Source: Paracoccus denitrificans
GTDB lineage: Bacteria > Pseudomonadota > Alphaproteobacteria > Rhodobacterales > Rhodobacteraceae
Assembly (NCBI GenBank): GCA_003240735.1
Contig: QFNE01000020.1
Span: 1 to 52,403, forward strand
Reading direction: 5' to 3'
Length of the DNA stretch: 52,403 nt
Position numbers and translations under genes: made by a program
In this document: in pieces, positions 1 through 8,498 of the stretch
Position numbering within the stretch: the first letter of the stretch is position 1
Layout of the letters: each line of letters begins with the position of its first letter
Notes under the pieces: model-generated
Databases searched by the model: none
Told to the model about the DNA's origin: nothing
The model's input: the letters and a program-made list of their open reading frames with translations, nothing else

Positions 1-448
1 CAGTAGATGCCGACCAGCGCCTCTCCACGGCGACCGGCCTGGGACGCCATGTTGATGATCTTGCCCTTGCGGCCAGTGTCGATCATGTGCTTTGCCACGG
101 CCTGCATCACGAACAGCGTGCCGCCGACGTTGATGGCAAACAGGGTGTCATAGCTTTTGCGCGTGATCCCCACGATCGGTGCCAGATCGAACAGCGCGGC
201 ATTGTTGATCAGGATGTCGATCCCGCCCATCAGGCGCACCGCCTCGGCCACGCCGGCGTCGATGCTGGCCTGATCGGTCACGTCCATGACGATGGGATGC
301 GCGCCGATTTCGGCTGCCGTCGCCTTGACCGCGTCGGCGTTGATGTCGGCGATGGCGACCGTCGCGCCTTCGCGGATATAGGCTTCGGCGAAGCTGCGTC
401 CGATGCCCCGTGCCGCCCCGGTGATGATGGCGGTTTTACCCTGAAGTC

Positions 449-452
<4 letters not shown>
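1..452 (-). CDS. smoS: Sorbitol (polyol) dehydrogenase, SDR family, C-terminus cut off by window edge
   Basis: This is a short-chain dehydrogenase that likely oxidises sorbitol or galactitol with NAD+ in the cytoplasm, the step after uptake by the transporter encoded next to it. The visible 150 residues show the Rossmann start TGAARGIG (residues 11-18), the NNA motif (83-85), catalytic Ser137 and Tyr150. The Tyr is the last complete codon, so the Lys of YxxxK and about 105 further residues lie outside the window. The Ser-to-Tyr spacing of 13 is typical of the family. The start codon overlaps the smoK stop by four bases (ATGA), so it is probably translated coupled to smoK as the last visible gene of the smo operon. 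The family call is firm. The substrate is inferred from the neighbours. Confidence 0.9.
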
Positions 453-1447
<995 letters not shown>

Positions 1448-1456
1448 CGTGTTACC

Positions 1457-2287
1457 TCACTTCACCGCGCCGAAGGTCAGGCCGCGCACGAGTTGTTTTT
1501 GACTGAACCAACCCAGGATCAGGATCGGTGCGATGGCCATGGTGCTGGCCGCCGACAGTTTTGCGTAGAAAAGCCCTTCGGGCGACGAATAGCTGGCAAT
1601 GAAAGTCGTCAGGGGGGCTGCCTGCGTGCTGGTCAGGTTCAGCGTCCAGAACGCCTCGTTCCAGGCCAGAATGACGTTCAGGAGCAACGTCGAGGCGATC
1701 CCCGGCACGGCCATCGGCGTCAGCACATACAGGATTTCCTTGCCAAGGCTGGCACCGTCCATCCGCGCGGCCTCAAGGATCTCGCCCGGGATCTCGCGGA
1801 AATAGGTGTACAGCATCCACGTGATGATCGGCAGGTTGATCAGCATCAGGACGATGGTGATGCCCGTCCGGGTGTCCAGCAGCCCGAAATAGTTGAACAT
1901 CACGTACATCGGGATCAGCACGCCCGCGGCCGGCATCATCTTGGTGGACAGCATCCACATCAGCAGGTCCTTGGTCCGCTTGGCCGGCTGGAACGCCATC
2001 GACCACGCGGCCGGGATGGCGATGATCAACCCCAGAAGGGTCGAGCCGACCGAGATGATGACCGAGTTCATGAAGTGCCGGAAATACGGCGAGCGTGACT
2101 GAACCTCGGCATAGTTTTCCAGAGTCCAGTTGAAGAACAGGAACTTCGGTGGGCTGGCGATGGCGTCCGCTTCGGTCTTGAAGCTGGTCAGGACCGTCCA
2201 CAGGATCGGAAAGAAGATCGCCAGTGCGACAAGCCACGCCAGAATCGTGAAGGTCCAGCGGCGGGTGTTGGTGACATTGCGGGCCAT
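1457..2287 (-). CDS. smoG: Polyol ABC transporter permease, MalG-type
   Basis: This is an inner-membrane permease of 276 aa with six predicted hydrophobic segments; the first is at about residues 12-32 (TILAWLVALAIFFPILWTV). The EAA loop that docks on the ATPase is clear: EAARMDGASLGKEILYVLTP, near residues 185-205. The short cytoplasmic N-terminus and large first periplasmic loop (residues 33-75) match the MalG half of carbohydrate importers. It lies 4 bases after smoF and 9 bases before smoK in a tightly packed operon. The start at 2287 gives the family's usual length. Confidence 0.92.
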   Translation of the reverse strand: MARNVTNTRRWTFTILAWLVALAIFFPILWTVLTSFKTEADAIASPPKFLFFNWTLENYAEVQSRSPYFRHFMNSVIISVGSTLLGLIIAIPAAWSMAFQPAKRTKDLLMWMLSTKMMPAAGVLIPMYVMFNYFGLLDTRTGITIVLMLINLPIITWMLYTYFREIPGEILEAARMDGASLGKEILYVLTPMAVPGIASTLLLNVILAWNEAFWTLNLTSTQAAPLTTFIASYSSPEGLFYAKLSAASTMAIAPILILGWFSQKQLVRGLTFGAVK

Positions 2288-2291
2288 CAGA

Positions 2292-3161
2292 TCACTCCAG
2301 CGTCTTGCCGATCATCCGCATCAGGAAGATCGCAACGATGTTGGCCAGGATAACGGCGATGATGCCGCCGGCAGAAGCGCCGCCCACGTCATACTGCAGC
2401 AAGGCCTGCGAATAGACGAGGTAGGTCAGGTTGGTCGATGCATAGCCCGGCCCGCCATTCGTGGTGACAAGGATCTCGGCGAAGATCGACAGGAGGAAGA
2501 TCGTCTCGATCAGGATGACGACGGTGATCGCGCGCGACATGTGCGGCAGGATTAGGTGGGTGAACTTGGCCCACGCGCTCGCCCCGTCCATCTCCGCCGC
2601 TTCCATTTGCTCGCTGTCAAGCGACTGCAGCGACGTCAGAAGGATCAGCGTGGCGAACGGCAGCCATTGCCATGCCACGATGCCGATGATCGAGGCCAGC
2701 GGGTAATTCGCTAGAAAGTCGACCGGCTGCAGGCCAAGGGTGCGGGACAGATGCGCGAACAATCCGTTGACCGGATTCATGAACATGTTCTTCCACACCA
2801 GCGCCGACACGGTCGGCATGATGAAGAAGGGCGCGATGACAAGGATGCGCACGATGCCCTGTCCGAAGATCGGCTGATCCAGCAGCATCGCCAACAGGAT
2901 GCCCCCGCCGACCGTGATCACCAGAACACCACCGACCAGCAGCAGCGTGTTGACCATCGCGGTCCAGAAGGCCGGGTCCGACAGGAAGTATTTGTAGTTT
3001 GTCCAGCCGATGAACTGCTCCATCCCCGGGGACAGCAGGTTGTAATTCTGAAAGCTGAACCACAGCGTCATGCCCAGCGGCACGAGCATCCAGCCCAGAA
3101 GCAGGATCACCGAGGGCGCGACCATGAACCGCGCAAGGGATTTCTGATGTCGGGTCGCCAT
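2292..3161 (-). CDS. smoF: Polyol ABC transporter permease, MalF-type
   Basis: This is the second inner-membrane permease (289 aa), which pairs with SmoG to form the channel. The N-terminal segment MVAPSVILLLGWMLVPLGMT is the first membrane helix. The EAA loop reads EAAEMDGASAWAKFTHLILP near residues 195-214. The conserved TNGGPGYAS stretch near residue 240, typical of MalF/UgpA-type permeases, is present. It is separated from smoE by 132 bases that hold a strong GC-rich hairpin, while smoG follows after 4 bases. The spacing suggests the binding protein mRNA is handled separately from the membrane subunits. Confidence 0.92.
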   Translation of the reverse strand: MATRHQKSLARFMVAPSVILLLGWMLVPLGMTLWFSFQNYNLLSPGMEQFIGWTNYKYFLSDPAFWTAMVNTLLLVGGVLVITVGGGILLAMLLDQPIFGQGIVRILVIAPFFIMPTVSALVWKNMFMNPVNGLFAHLSRTLGLQPVDFLANYPLASIIGIVAWQWLPFATLILLTSLQSLDSEQMEAAEMDGASAWAKFTHLILPHMSRAITVVILIETIFLLSIFAEILVTTNGGPGYASTNLTYLVYSQALLQYDVGGASAGGIIAVILANIVAIFLMRMIGKTLE

Positions 3162-3233
3162 CGGCGCGCCTCCCTACGCAGGCAGTGAATTCTGGAACGT
3201 CGCCCGGTCGGTCGGGTGGCGATCCGAAAGACT

Positions 3234-3255
3234 GGGGGGCGGCGCGCCGCCCCCC
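3234..3255. promoter_or_regulatory. Perfect 22-bp GC palindrome between smoE and smoF
   Basis: A perfect inverted repeat of 11+11 bases (arm GGGGGGCGGCG) lies 38 bases after the smoE stop and 72 bases before smoF. There is no T-run after it on the minus strand. Such intercistronic hairpins after binding-protein genes usually block 3' exonucleases or partly stop transcription, which raises binding protein over permease. That role is inferred from operon position. Confidence 0.7.
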
Positions 3256-3293
3256 ATCAGGTCGTGAAGGTCAGTGATGACCCCAAGCCAAGC

Positions 3294-4601
3294 TTACTTG
3301 GGATAGCCAGCCTTGGCCATCTCGCGCTCGCTGATCTGCTGAGCCATTTGCAGGGCCCGTTCGACATTCGCCTGACCTGCCAGCGCGGCCGAGAACTGCT
3401 GACCCACAGCGGTGCCCAGTGCCTGGAACTCGGGGATACCGACCCACTGCGTTCCGATATAGGGCACGGGCACGGTGGTCGGGTTCTTCAGGTCGGCCGA
3501 CATGATGCTGTCCAGCGTCGGCTTGGCGAAGGGCGCAGCCTTCTGGTATTCCTCGTTTTCGTAAAGCGAGGTGCGCGTTCCCGGAGGCACGTTCGCCCAG
3601 CCTTCCGCGGCGGCGACTTCTTCGGTGTAGGCCTTGGAGGTTGCCCACGCGACGAACTTCTTGGCGGCTTCCGGCGAGTCAGAGGACGACGGAACGGCCA
3701 GGGTCCACGCCCAAAGCCACATCGCGGGCTTTTCACCCATCGGCGCCAGCGCATAGCCGACCTTGTCGGCGACGGTGGAGTCATTGGGGTTCGACACGAA
3801 GCTTGCAGCAACGGTGGCGTCGATCCACATGCCGCACTTGCCGGTCTGGAACAGCGCCAGGTTTTCGTTGAAGCCGTTCGACGACGCGCCGGGCGGGCCC
3901 GCTTCGTTCATGATGGTGACGTAGTCGGTCAGGGCTTTCTTCCACTGTTCGCTGCCGAACTGCGGCTTCCAGTCCATGTCGAACCACGGCGCGCCATAGC
4001 TGGCCGCCATCGAGGTGATGAACGCCATGTTCTCGCCCCAACCGGCCTTGCCGCGCAGGCAGATGCCGTACACTTCGTTCGGCTTGTCGGTCATCTTGCG
4101 CGCGGCGTCGAAGACGAAGTCCCATGTCGGACGCTCGGGCATGGTCAGCCCGGCTTTTTCCATCAGGTCCTTGCGATACATGATCATCGCGGATTCGCCG
4201 TAGAACGGCGCGGCGTACAGCTTGCCATCCAGCGACAGACCTTCGCGGATCGGCGGCAGGATGTCGTCGGCGTCATAGTCGGCGCCCATGTCGCTCAGCT
4301 CGGTCAGCCAGCCCTGCTTGGCCCAGATCGGCACTTCGTAGTTGCCGACGGTCACGATGTCGTACTGGCCGCCCTTGGTGGCGATGTCGGTCGTGACGCG
4401 CTGACGCAGAACGTTCTCTTCCAGCGTCACCCACTCCAGCTTGATGTCGGGGTTCGCGTCGGTGAACGGCTTGGTCATTTTCTGCATGCGGATCATGTCG
4501 CCGTTGTTCACGGTCGCAATGGTCAGCGTTTCGGCCATAGCCGGCGCAACGAGCGCCGTCAGGGCGCAGGCCCCCAGCAGGCCGCGCAACATCGTGGTCA
4601 T
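3294..4601 (-). CDS. smoE: Polyol ABC transporter periplasmic substrate-binding protein
   Basis: This is an extracytoplasmic binding protein (435 aa) of the carbohydrate type 1 family, expected to capture sorbitol/mannitol in the periplasm and deliver it to SmoFG. It has a Sec signal peptide: MTTMLRGLLGACALTALVAP, with predicted cleavage after AMA at residue 23, so the mature protein begins ETLTIATVNN. The body carries the family's features: TNPDIK-like hinge region (NPDIKLEWVTLEE), YDIVTVGNYE, and the LAPMGEKPAMWLWAWTLAV segment. It is the first gene of the operon, preceded by a TTGACA -35 element, a palindromic operator and a GGGGAGG ribosome site. The polyol substrate is inferred from gene order smoE-F-G-K-S, as in Rhodobacter sphaeroides. 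Confidence 0.92.
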   Translation of the reverse strand: MTTMLRGLLGACALTALVAPAMAETLTIATVNNGDMIRMQKMTKPFTDANPDIKLEWVTLEENVLRQRVTTDIATKGGQYDIVTVGNYEVPIWAKQGWLTELSDMGADYDADDILPPIREGLSLDGKLYAAPFYGESAMIMYRKDLMEKAGLTMPERPTWDFVFDAARKMTDKPNEVYGICLRGKAGWGENMAFITSMAASYGAPWFDMDWKPQFGSEQWKKALTDYVTIMNEAGPPGASSNGFNENLALFQTGKCGMWIDATVAASFVSNPNDSTVADKVGYALAPMGEKPAMWLWAWTLAVPSSSDSPEAAKKFVAWATSKAYTEEVAAAEGWANVPPGTRTSLYENEEYQKAAPFAKPTLDSIMSADLKNPTTVPVPYIGTQWVGIPEFQALGTAVGQQFSAALAGQANVERALQMAQQISEREMAKAGYPK

Positions 4602-4618
4602 TCAGATATCCTCCCCTT

Positions 4619-4649
4619 GAGCATTTGCCAATGCTTCGCGCAAATGCTC
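4619..4649. promoter_or_regulatory. Palindromic operator in the smo promoter
   Basis: Perfect 9-bp arms GAGCATTTG (4619-4627) and CAAATGCTC (4641-4649) flank a 13-base spacer. The spacer holds another half-site-like AATGCT, which forms a direct repeat with the right arm. The right arm covers the predicted -10 of smoE. It is a good candidate site for the polyol regulator (SorC/DeoR-type SmoC in Rhodobacter), whose gene is not in this window. Confidence 0.65.
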
Positions 4650-4673
4650 ACACAGCTTGTTTCATGTTGTCAA
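4645..4673 (-). promoter_or_regulatory. Candidate smoE promoter
   Basis: On the minus strand a perfect -35 TTGACA (4668-4673) is followed after 17 bases by TGAGCA (4645-4650), a poor -10. A strong -35 with a weak -10 overlapped by an operator arm fits a regulated promoter. Transcription would begin near 4638, giving a leader of about 37 bases before smoE. Confidence 0.5.
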
Positions 4674-4710
4674 GATGACAGATCGGTGAGGAATTTTCTA
4701 CAGCGAACCG

Positions 4711-4750
4711 GGGGCCAGCCTCCGGACCCCCGGGATATTTTCGTGACGAA
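4711..4750. repeat. Intergenic hairpin element, copy A
   Basis: This GC-rich hairpin (GGGG...CCCC) is followed by GGATATTT and then GTGACGAA. The same order, with near-identical bases from CCGGACCCCCG through GGATATTT to GTGACGAA, recurs at 36516-36560. Here it lies just after the FAD oxidoreductase stop, so it may end that transcript. Two copies about 32 kb apart, both at gene ends, point to a dispersed terminator-like element. Confidence 0.6.
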
Positions 4751-4759
4751 TAAGCGACC

Positions 4760-5989
4760 TCAACGAAAGGCGAAGATGCCCGCATCCGGGTCGGGCTTGC
4801 CCGCGATCGCCGCGGCCACGATCTGCGATGCGATCATCGAAAAGGTGATCCCGTTTCCGCCGAATCCCATGACCGCGAAAACGCTGTCAAAGCCCGGAAC
4901 GCGGTCGATGATCGGCAGGCCGTCGGTCGTGTCGCCGAATGGGGCGGACCAGACATAGGCGGGCCTGCCGATATCGATGCCGACAAGCTCGCTAAGTTTG
5001 TCGGAGATACGCTTGGCCTTGATCGGCAGCAGGTCGGGGTCTTCGTTGCGGGTGGCACTGTCTTCGTCTTCGCCGCCGGCGATGATGCGCCCGTTCAGCG
5101 TGGTGCGGAAATACAGATATGGATCGGATGCTTCCCATACGAGGAAGTCGTCCAGCCAGTCGGGCCGCGCAACCCGCGTTTCTGATGCCAACGCCCAGGT
5201 CGAGGTGATGTTATGGCTGCGGCTTTTCAGCATTGGCAGGAACTCATACCCGGTGCAAAAGACCACGTGGTTGGCGGTCAGGACGCGCCCCTCGGCTGTT
5301 GCAAGCGCGACGCCACCGGGCAGTTCGGCCATATCGGTGATCTCGTGGTGTTCGACCAGTTGCGCCCCGCCCTCGACCGCGGCCGCCAGAATGCCCGCGG
5401 CCATCTGCGCGGGGTTGGCGCTGGCCGACGCGTCCGACACGATGCCCCCGGTCCGGTCGATGCCGAAGCGATCGCGCAGCTGCGCAGCATTCAGGAATTC
5501 CGCCTTGATTCCGGCCTCGTGGCGCGCGTCGGCCTCGGCCCTCAGGCCCCTGCCACCCATGTCGTCGCCTGCCAGGTACAGCGCCTGTCTGCGTTCCATG
5601 TTGCAGTCGATCTTGAGCCCCTGCACCAACTTGACCAGATCATCGACCGCGCGCACAGACCGTAGCCACGCCGCTTCGGCCCGCGCCCTGCCACTGTCGC
5701 GGATCAGGCGTGACAGCGGCACGTCGATTTCGTGCTGGATCATCGCGGTCGATGCCGGGGTCGATCCGCGTACGGCCGCCCGGCGGTCGACGATCAGGAC
5801 GCGATGCCCGGCGCGGGTCAGCGCCTCGGCGGTCAGGGCGCCGCTGATGCCCGCGCCGACCACGATGACGTCCCAGTTCTGAGCGCCGCTGCTTAGCACC
5901 GCGTGCGGCGGCGTGATGCGCCCCGTTTCCAGCCAGAACGGCTCGCCCGTCCGCAGGTCGTCCTTGCGGGTTTCCATGTCAGATTTCAT
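4760..5989 (-). CDS. FAD-dependent oxidoreductase, DAO family
   Basis: This is a 409-residue flavoprotein of the glycine/D-amino acid oxidase (DAO) type. It likely oxidises a primary or secondary amine, but the substrate cannot be told. The FAD-binding motif VVGAGISGALTAEAL begins near residue 42 and is followed by the acidic end of strand two (IVDRR). The C-terminus carries the flavin-contacting GFGGNGITFSMIAS, close to gamma-glutamylputrescine oxidase-like proteins. The open frame extends far upstream, but the ATG at 5989 has a GGGGAC ribosome site six bases away and gives the normal length; a second ATG at 5976 is possible. It stands alone, 158 bases before the smo operon on the same strand, with its own terminator-like element. 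Confidence 0.85.
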   Translation of the reverse strand: MKSDMETRKDDLRTGEPFWLETGRITPPHAVLSSGAQNWDVIVVGAGISGALTAEALTRAGHRVLIVDRRAAVRGSTPASTAMIQHEIDVPLSRLIRDSGRARAEAAWLRSVRAVDDLVKLVQGLKIDCNMERRQALYLAGDDMGGRGLRAEADARHEAGIKAEFLNAAQLRDRFGIDRTGGIVSDASASANPAQMAAGILAAAVEGGAQLVEHHEITDMAELPGGVALATAEGRVLTANHVVFCTGYEFLPMLKSRSHNITSTWALASETRVARPDWLDDFLVWEASDPYLYFRTTLNGRIIAGGEDEDSATRNEDPDLLPIKAKRISDKLSELVGIDIGRPAYVWSAPFGDTTDGLPIIDRVPGFDSVFAVMGFGGNGITFSMIASQIVAAAIAGKPDPDAGIFAFR

Positions 5990-6184
5990 TGAATGTCCCC
6001 AGTCCGCCGCGCGCGGTGTTCCGGCGGCGACGTGACAACGCCGGGCCCGGTACAAAAGATCAAAGGTGCCACGTTTAAATTGCGGCTCTCTTTGCCGCTT
6101 GCCAAAATGACCGCCATCCCCCATCCCCTTGGGCGTCGCCCCGGCATTTGGGGCACGCCTCGGCTGCAATTCAGTGGGACCGAC

Positions 6185-6538
6185 ATGACACAACAGGTTT
6201 ATACCCTTCTGGTCGAAATCGGACGCACGGCGACCGACGGCCTTCCCAAGCGGGCGACCGGCGGCGCGCTGATCTGTTATACCCCCGCCGATTCCCCGGA
6301 CGAGGCGGTGCGCGAAACCGTCGCCATCCTGAAAACCGCCGATCTCGCCCCGCTTGAAGTCCAAAGCTATGGCACGCTGGACGAACGTCTCGCGTCGGGC
6401 GATGAAGTTGATCAGGAAGAACGCGACCTGATGACGCGGGCGGTGGACGAAAACTCTGTCATCGTGGCGCAACTGCGCGCCTTCTATCCCGAAGACGACG
6501 AGCTGCGCGCCAACGACTTCAAAAACGATCAAGATTAG
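6185..6538 (+). CDS. Conserved hypothetical protein, 117 aa
   Basis: This is a small soluble acidic protein with no signal peptide or membrane segment. I do not recognise a domain. The N-terminal half (QQVYTLLVEIGRTATDGLPK, then GGALICYTP and SPDEAVRETVAILK) looks like alternating strands and helices of a small alpha/beta fold. The C-terminus is very acidic (EDDELRANDFKNDQD). The frame is open upstream to 5993, but the first codons there are Arg/Pro-rich and unlike the rest, so the ATG at 6185 is chosen. It is divergent from the FAD gene, with 195 bases between the two starts. Confidence 0.7.
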   Translation: MTQQVYTLLVEIGRTATDGLPKRATGGALICYTPADSPDEAVRETVAILKTADLAPLEVQSYGTLDERLASGDEVDQEERDLMTRAVDENSVIVAQLRAFYPEDDELRANDFKNDQD

Positions 6539-6611
6539 GTTTCCCCGCTGTCCCGTCTAAGCTAGTCTGCTTTGCAACGACAAAAAAACGCAGCAACGGA
6601 CAGGCAGTGAC

Positions 6612-7868
6612 ATGACATCGACCCTTTCAAGGTTCGCCCTTACAACCGCGATGGTGGCCGCGCTGGCGTCATGTGCCGTCGCCCCGGTGGGCGTCGCACC
6701 ATCGGGCAATTCGACAACCCCCGCCGCGATCCCGGCCGCATCCCCCGGGGATGAGGCGGGCCTGCAGGCATGGGTCCAGAACTTCCGCCCGCGCGCCCTT
6801 GCCGCCGGCATCACGCCCGCGACGTTCAACCGCTCGATGGCGATTGCGCGCTTCAACCCCGAAGTGATCCGACTTGATCGCAAGCAGGCCGAATTCTCGC
6901 GCCCGGTGTGGCTCTATCTGGACAGCGCCGTGTCGGACGTGCGTGTCGCGCAGGGCCGACAGATGGCCCGCCAGCACGCCCGCACCCTCGCCGCGGTGGA
7001 GGCGCGTTACGGCGTGCCGCGTGAAATCGTGCTGGCCGTCTGGGGGATGGAATCGAACTTCGGTTCAAACCGTGGCCGGATGCAGGTGATCCCGTCGCTG
7101 GCAACGCTCGCGTATGAGGGCCGCCGCGCGCAGATGTTCGAAAACCAGCTGATCGCCGCGCTGAAGATCATTCAGGCCGGCGACACCGATCCGGCGCACC
7201 TGCTGGGCTCGTGGGCCGGCGCGATGGGTCACACCCAGTTCATGCCGACGTCGTTTCTGGAATACGCCGTCGACTTCACCGGCGACGGCCGCCGCGACAT
7301 CTGGTCGGACGACCCGACGGATTCGCTTGCGTCGACTGCCGCATATCTTGCCCGCAACGGCTGGCAGCGCGGTCAGGCTTGGGGGACCGAGGTTCAGCTG
7401 CCGGGCGGCTTCTCGGCCGTTGGCAAATCGACCCGCCGCAGTTCGGCCCAATGGGCGGCCGCTGGTGTCACCCGTAAGGGCGGCGGCGCGCTGCCCCAAG
7501 GGACCGGGTCGATCATCCGTCCGGCGGGCGCAAACGGCCCGGCGTTCCTGATCCTCGACAACTTCCGGTCGATCCTGCGCTACAACAACTCGGACAACTA
7601 TGCACTGGGCGTGGCGTATCTGGGCGAAGCGATCGCTGGTCGTCAGGGCATCATCGGCGCATGGCCGCGCTCCGACCGCCCGTTGAGCCAGAATGAGCGG
7701 ATGGAGATCCAGCGCCTGCTGACGCAGCGCGGTTTCTATCGCGACGAAATCGACGGCAAGATGGGCTCCGGCACGATGGAAGCGATCTCGGCCTTTCAAC
7801 GCTCCGCCGGCGTTCCTGCGGACGGCTATCCGACCTCGATCCTGCTCGGTCAGCTGCGGGGGCGGTAA
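6612..7868 (+). CDS. MltB-type lytic murein transglycosylase with peptidoglycan-binding domain
   Basis: This is an outer-membrane or periplasm-facing lipoprotein (418 aa) that cleaves the MurNAc-GlcNAc bond of peptidoglycan, leaving 1,6-anhydro ends. The lipobox is LASC with Cys21, after a hydrophobic signal. The SLT_2 domain spans about residues 45-340, with the catalytic Glu147 in VWGMESNFG and the MltB-type motif GAMGHTQFMP near residue 205. Residues about 355-415 form a peptidoglycan-binding type 1 domain (IQRLLTQRGFYRDEIDGKMG). A strong terminator follows the stop. It appears to be a single-gene unit. Confidence 0.92.
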   Translation: MTSTLSRFALTTAMVAALASCAVAPVGVAPSGNSTTPAAIPAASPGDEAGLQAWVQNFRPRALAAGITPATFNRSMAIARFNPEVIRLDRKQAEFSRPVWLYLDSAVSDVRVAQGRQMARQHARTLAAVEARYGVPREIVLAVWGMESNFGSNRGRMQVIPSLATLAYEGRRAQMFENQLIAALKIIQAGDTDPAHLLGSWAGAMGHTQFMPTSFLEYAVDFTGDGRRDIWSDDPTDSLASTAAYLARNGWQRGQAWGTEVQLPGGFSAVGKSTRRSSAQWAAAGVTRKGGGALPQGTGSIIRPAGANGPAFLILDNFRSILRYNNSDNYALGVAYLGEAIAGRQGIIGAWPRSDRPLSQNERMEIQRLLTQRGFYRDEIDGKMGSGTMEAISAFQRSAGVPADGYPTSILLGQLRGR

Positions 7869-7891
7869 GACCACCCGCCGATTACATTAGG

Positions 7892-7918
7892 AAACGCGGC
7901 CTTCGGGCCGCGTTTTTT
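7892..7918 (+). terminator. Rho-independent terminator after the MltB-type gene
   Basis: The stem CGCGGCC / GGCCGCG has a TTCG tetraloop and a run of six T. It begins 23 bases after the stop codon. The A-rich left flank could let it also act in reverse. Confidence 0.9.
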
Positions 7919-8017
7919 CACGCGCAAAGCTGCGCGCAGCAAACACGTCCGAATGCGACCATCGTCCTACCTGGCTGACGCTGGAGCTTGATTTGTCCTA
8001 ATCCTCGATATGTCTGA

Positions 8018-8032
8018 TTAACATCCCGTTAA
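8018..8032. promoter_or_regulatory. CtrA-type binding site upstream of the TM2 gene
   Basis: TTAA (8018-8021), seven bases, TTAA (8029-8032) is a perfect match to the TTAA-N7-TTAA site of the cell-cycle and motility regulator CtrA of alphaproteobacteria. It lies 40-44 bases before the TM2 gene start, at a usual promoter position. Whether CtrA binds here is inference. Confidence 0.55.
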
Positions 8033-8075
8033 CTACCGGCAGGTAAGGGTATGTGACCGGAAAAACGAGGGAATG

Positions 8076-8462
8076 ATGGACACTCAACAACAGATCTTGG
8101 TCGAGCAGAGGGTGGCGAACGAAGCCAAGTCAGCCCCTATCGCGTATCTTCTTTGGTTTTTTGCCGGAGGAATAGGGGCACACCGCTTTTACCTTGGCCG
8201 TCCGCTCAGCGCGATTGTGCTTCTTGGCCTGACCGCCATTGGGGTCCTCACAATTGTTGTGGCTGGGATTGGCTTGCTGCCTTTGGCGGTTGCCGGCATT
8301 TGGCTGTTGGTGGACTTGTTCCTGATCCCCGGAATGGTTCAGTCGCACAAGGAAACAGTGCGTCGGCGATTGACCAACCAGATCACCCACAGCGGGCAAA
8401 TTTCAGGCCAGCCAGCGCTTACCCCCGTCGCCGGCGCGCAGCCTCAGCTGAAGTCTGCATAA
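8076..8462 (+). CDS. TM2 domain membrane protein
   Basis: This small inner-membrane protein of 128 aa has the TM2 domain: a charged N-terminus, then APIAYLLWFFAGGIGAHRFY, a tight turn (LGRPLSA) and a second hydrophobic hairpin (IVLLGLTAIGVLTIVVAGIG, then LAVAGIWLLVDLFLIPGMV). The GAHRFYLG and DLFLIP motifs are diagnostic of the family. Its biochemical role is not known; TM2 proteins are often small membrane accessories. The gene can start at 8073 or 8076 (ATGATG); the GAGGG ribosome site is better spaced for 8076. A CtrA-type site lies just upstream, which may tie the gene to cell-cycle or motility control. Confidence 0.85.
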   Translation: MDTQQQILVEQRVANEAKSAPIAYLLWFFAGGIGAHRFYLGRPLSAIVLLGLTAIGVLTIVVAGIGLLPLAVAGIWLLVDLFLIPGMVQSHKETVRRRLTNQITHSGQISGQPALTPVAGAQPQLKSA

Positions 8463-8498
8463 GCTTGGGATTGTGCCGCACCACAGGCCGCGCGCCGC

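Noticed and set aside
4760..6532. 590-residue frame extending the FAD oxidoreductase upstream
   Set aside because: The first 180 residues lack the flavoprotein fold, overlap the small gene at 6185-6538 in antisense and precede a good ribosome site and ATG at 5989.
7050..7078. GGTTCAAACC looking like a tRNA T-loop
   Set aside because: It lies inside the MltB-type gene around the catalytic Glu and has no matching acceptor or anticodon arms.
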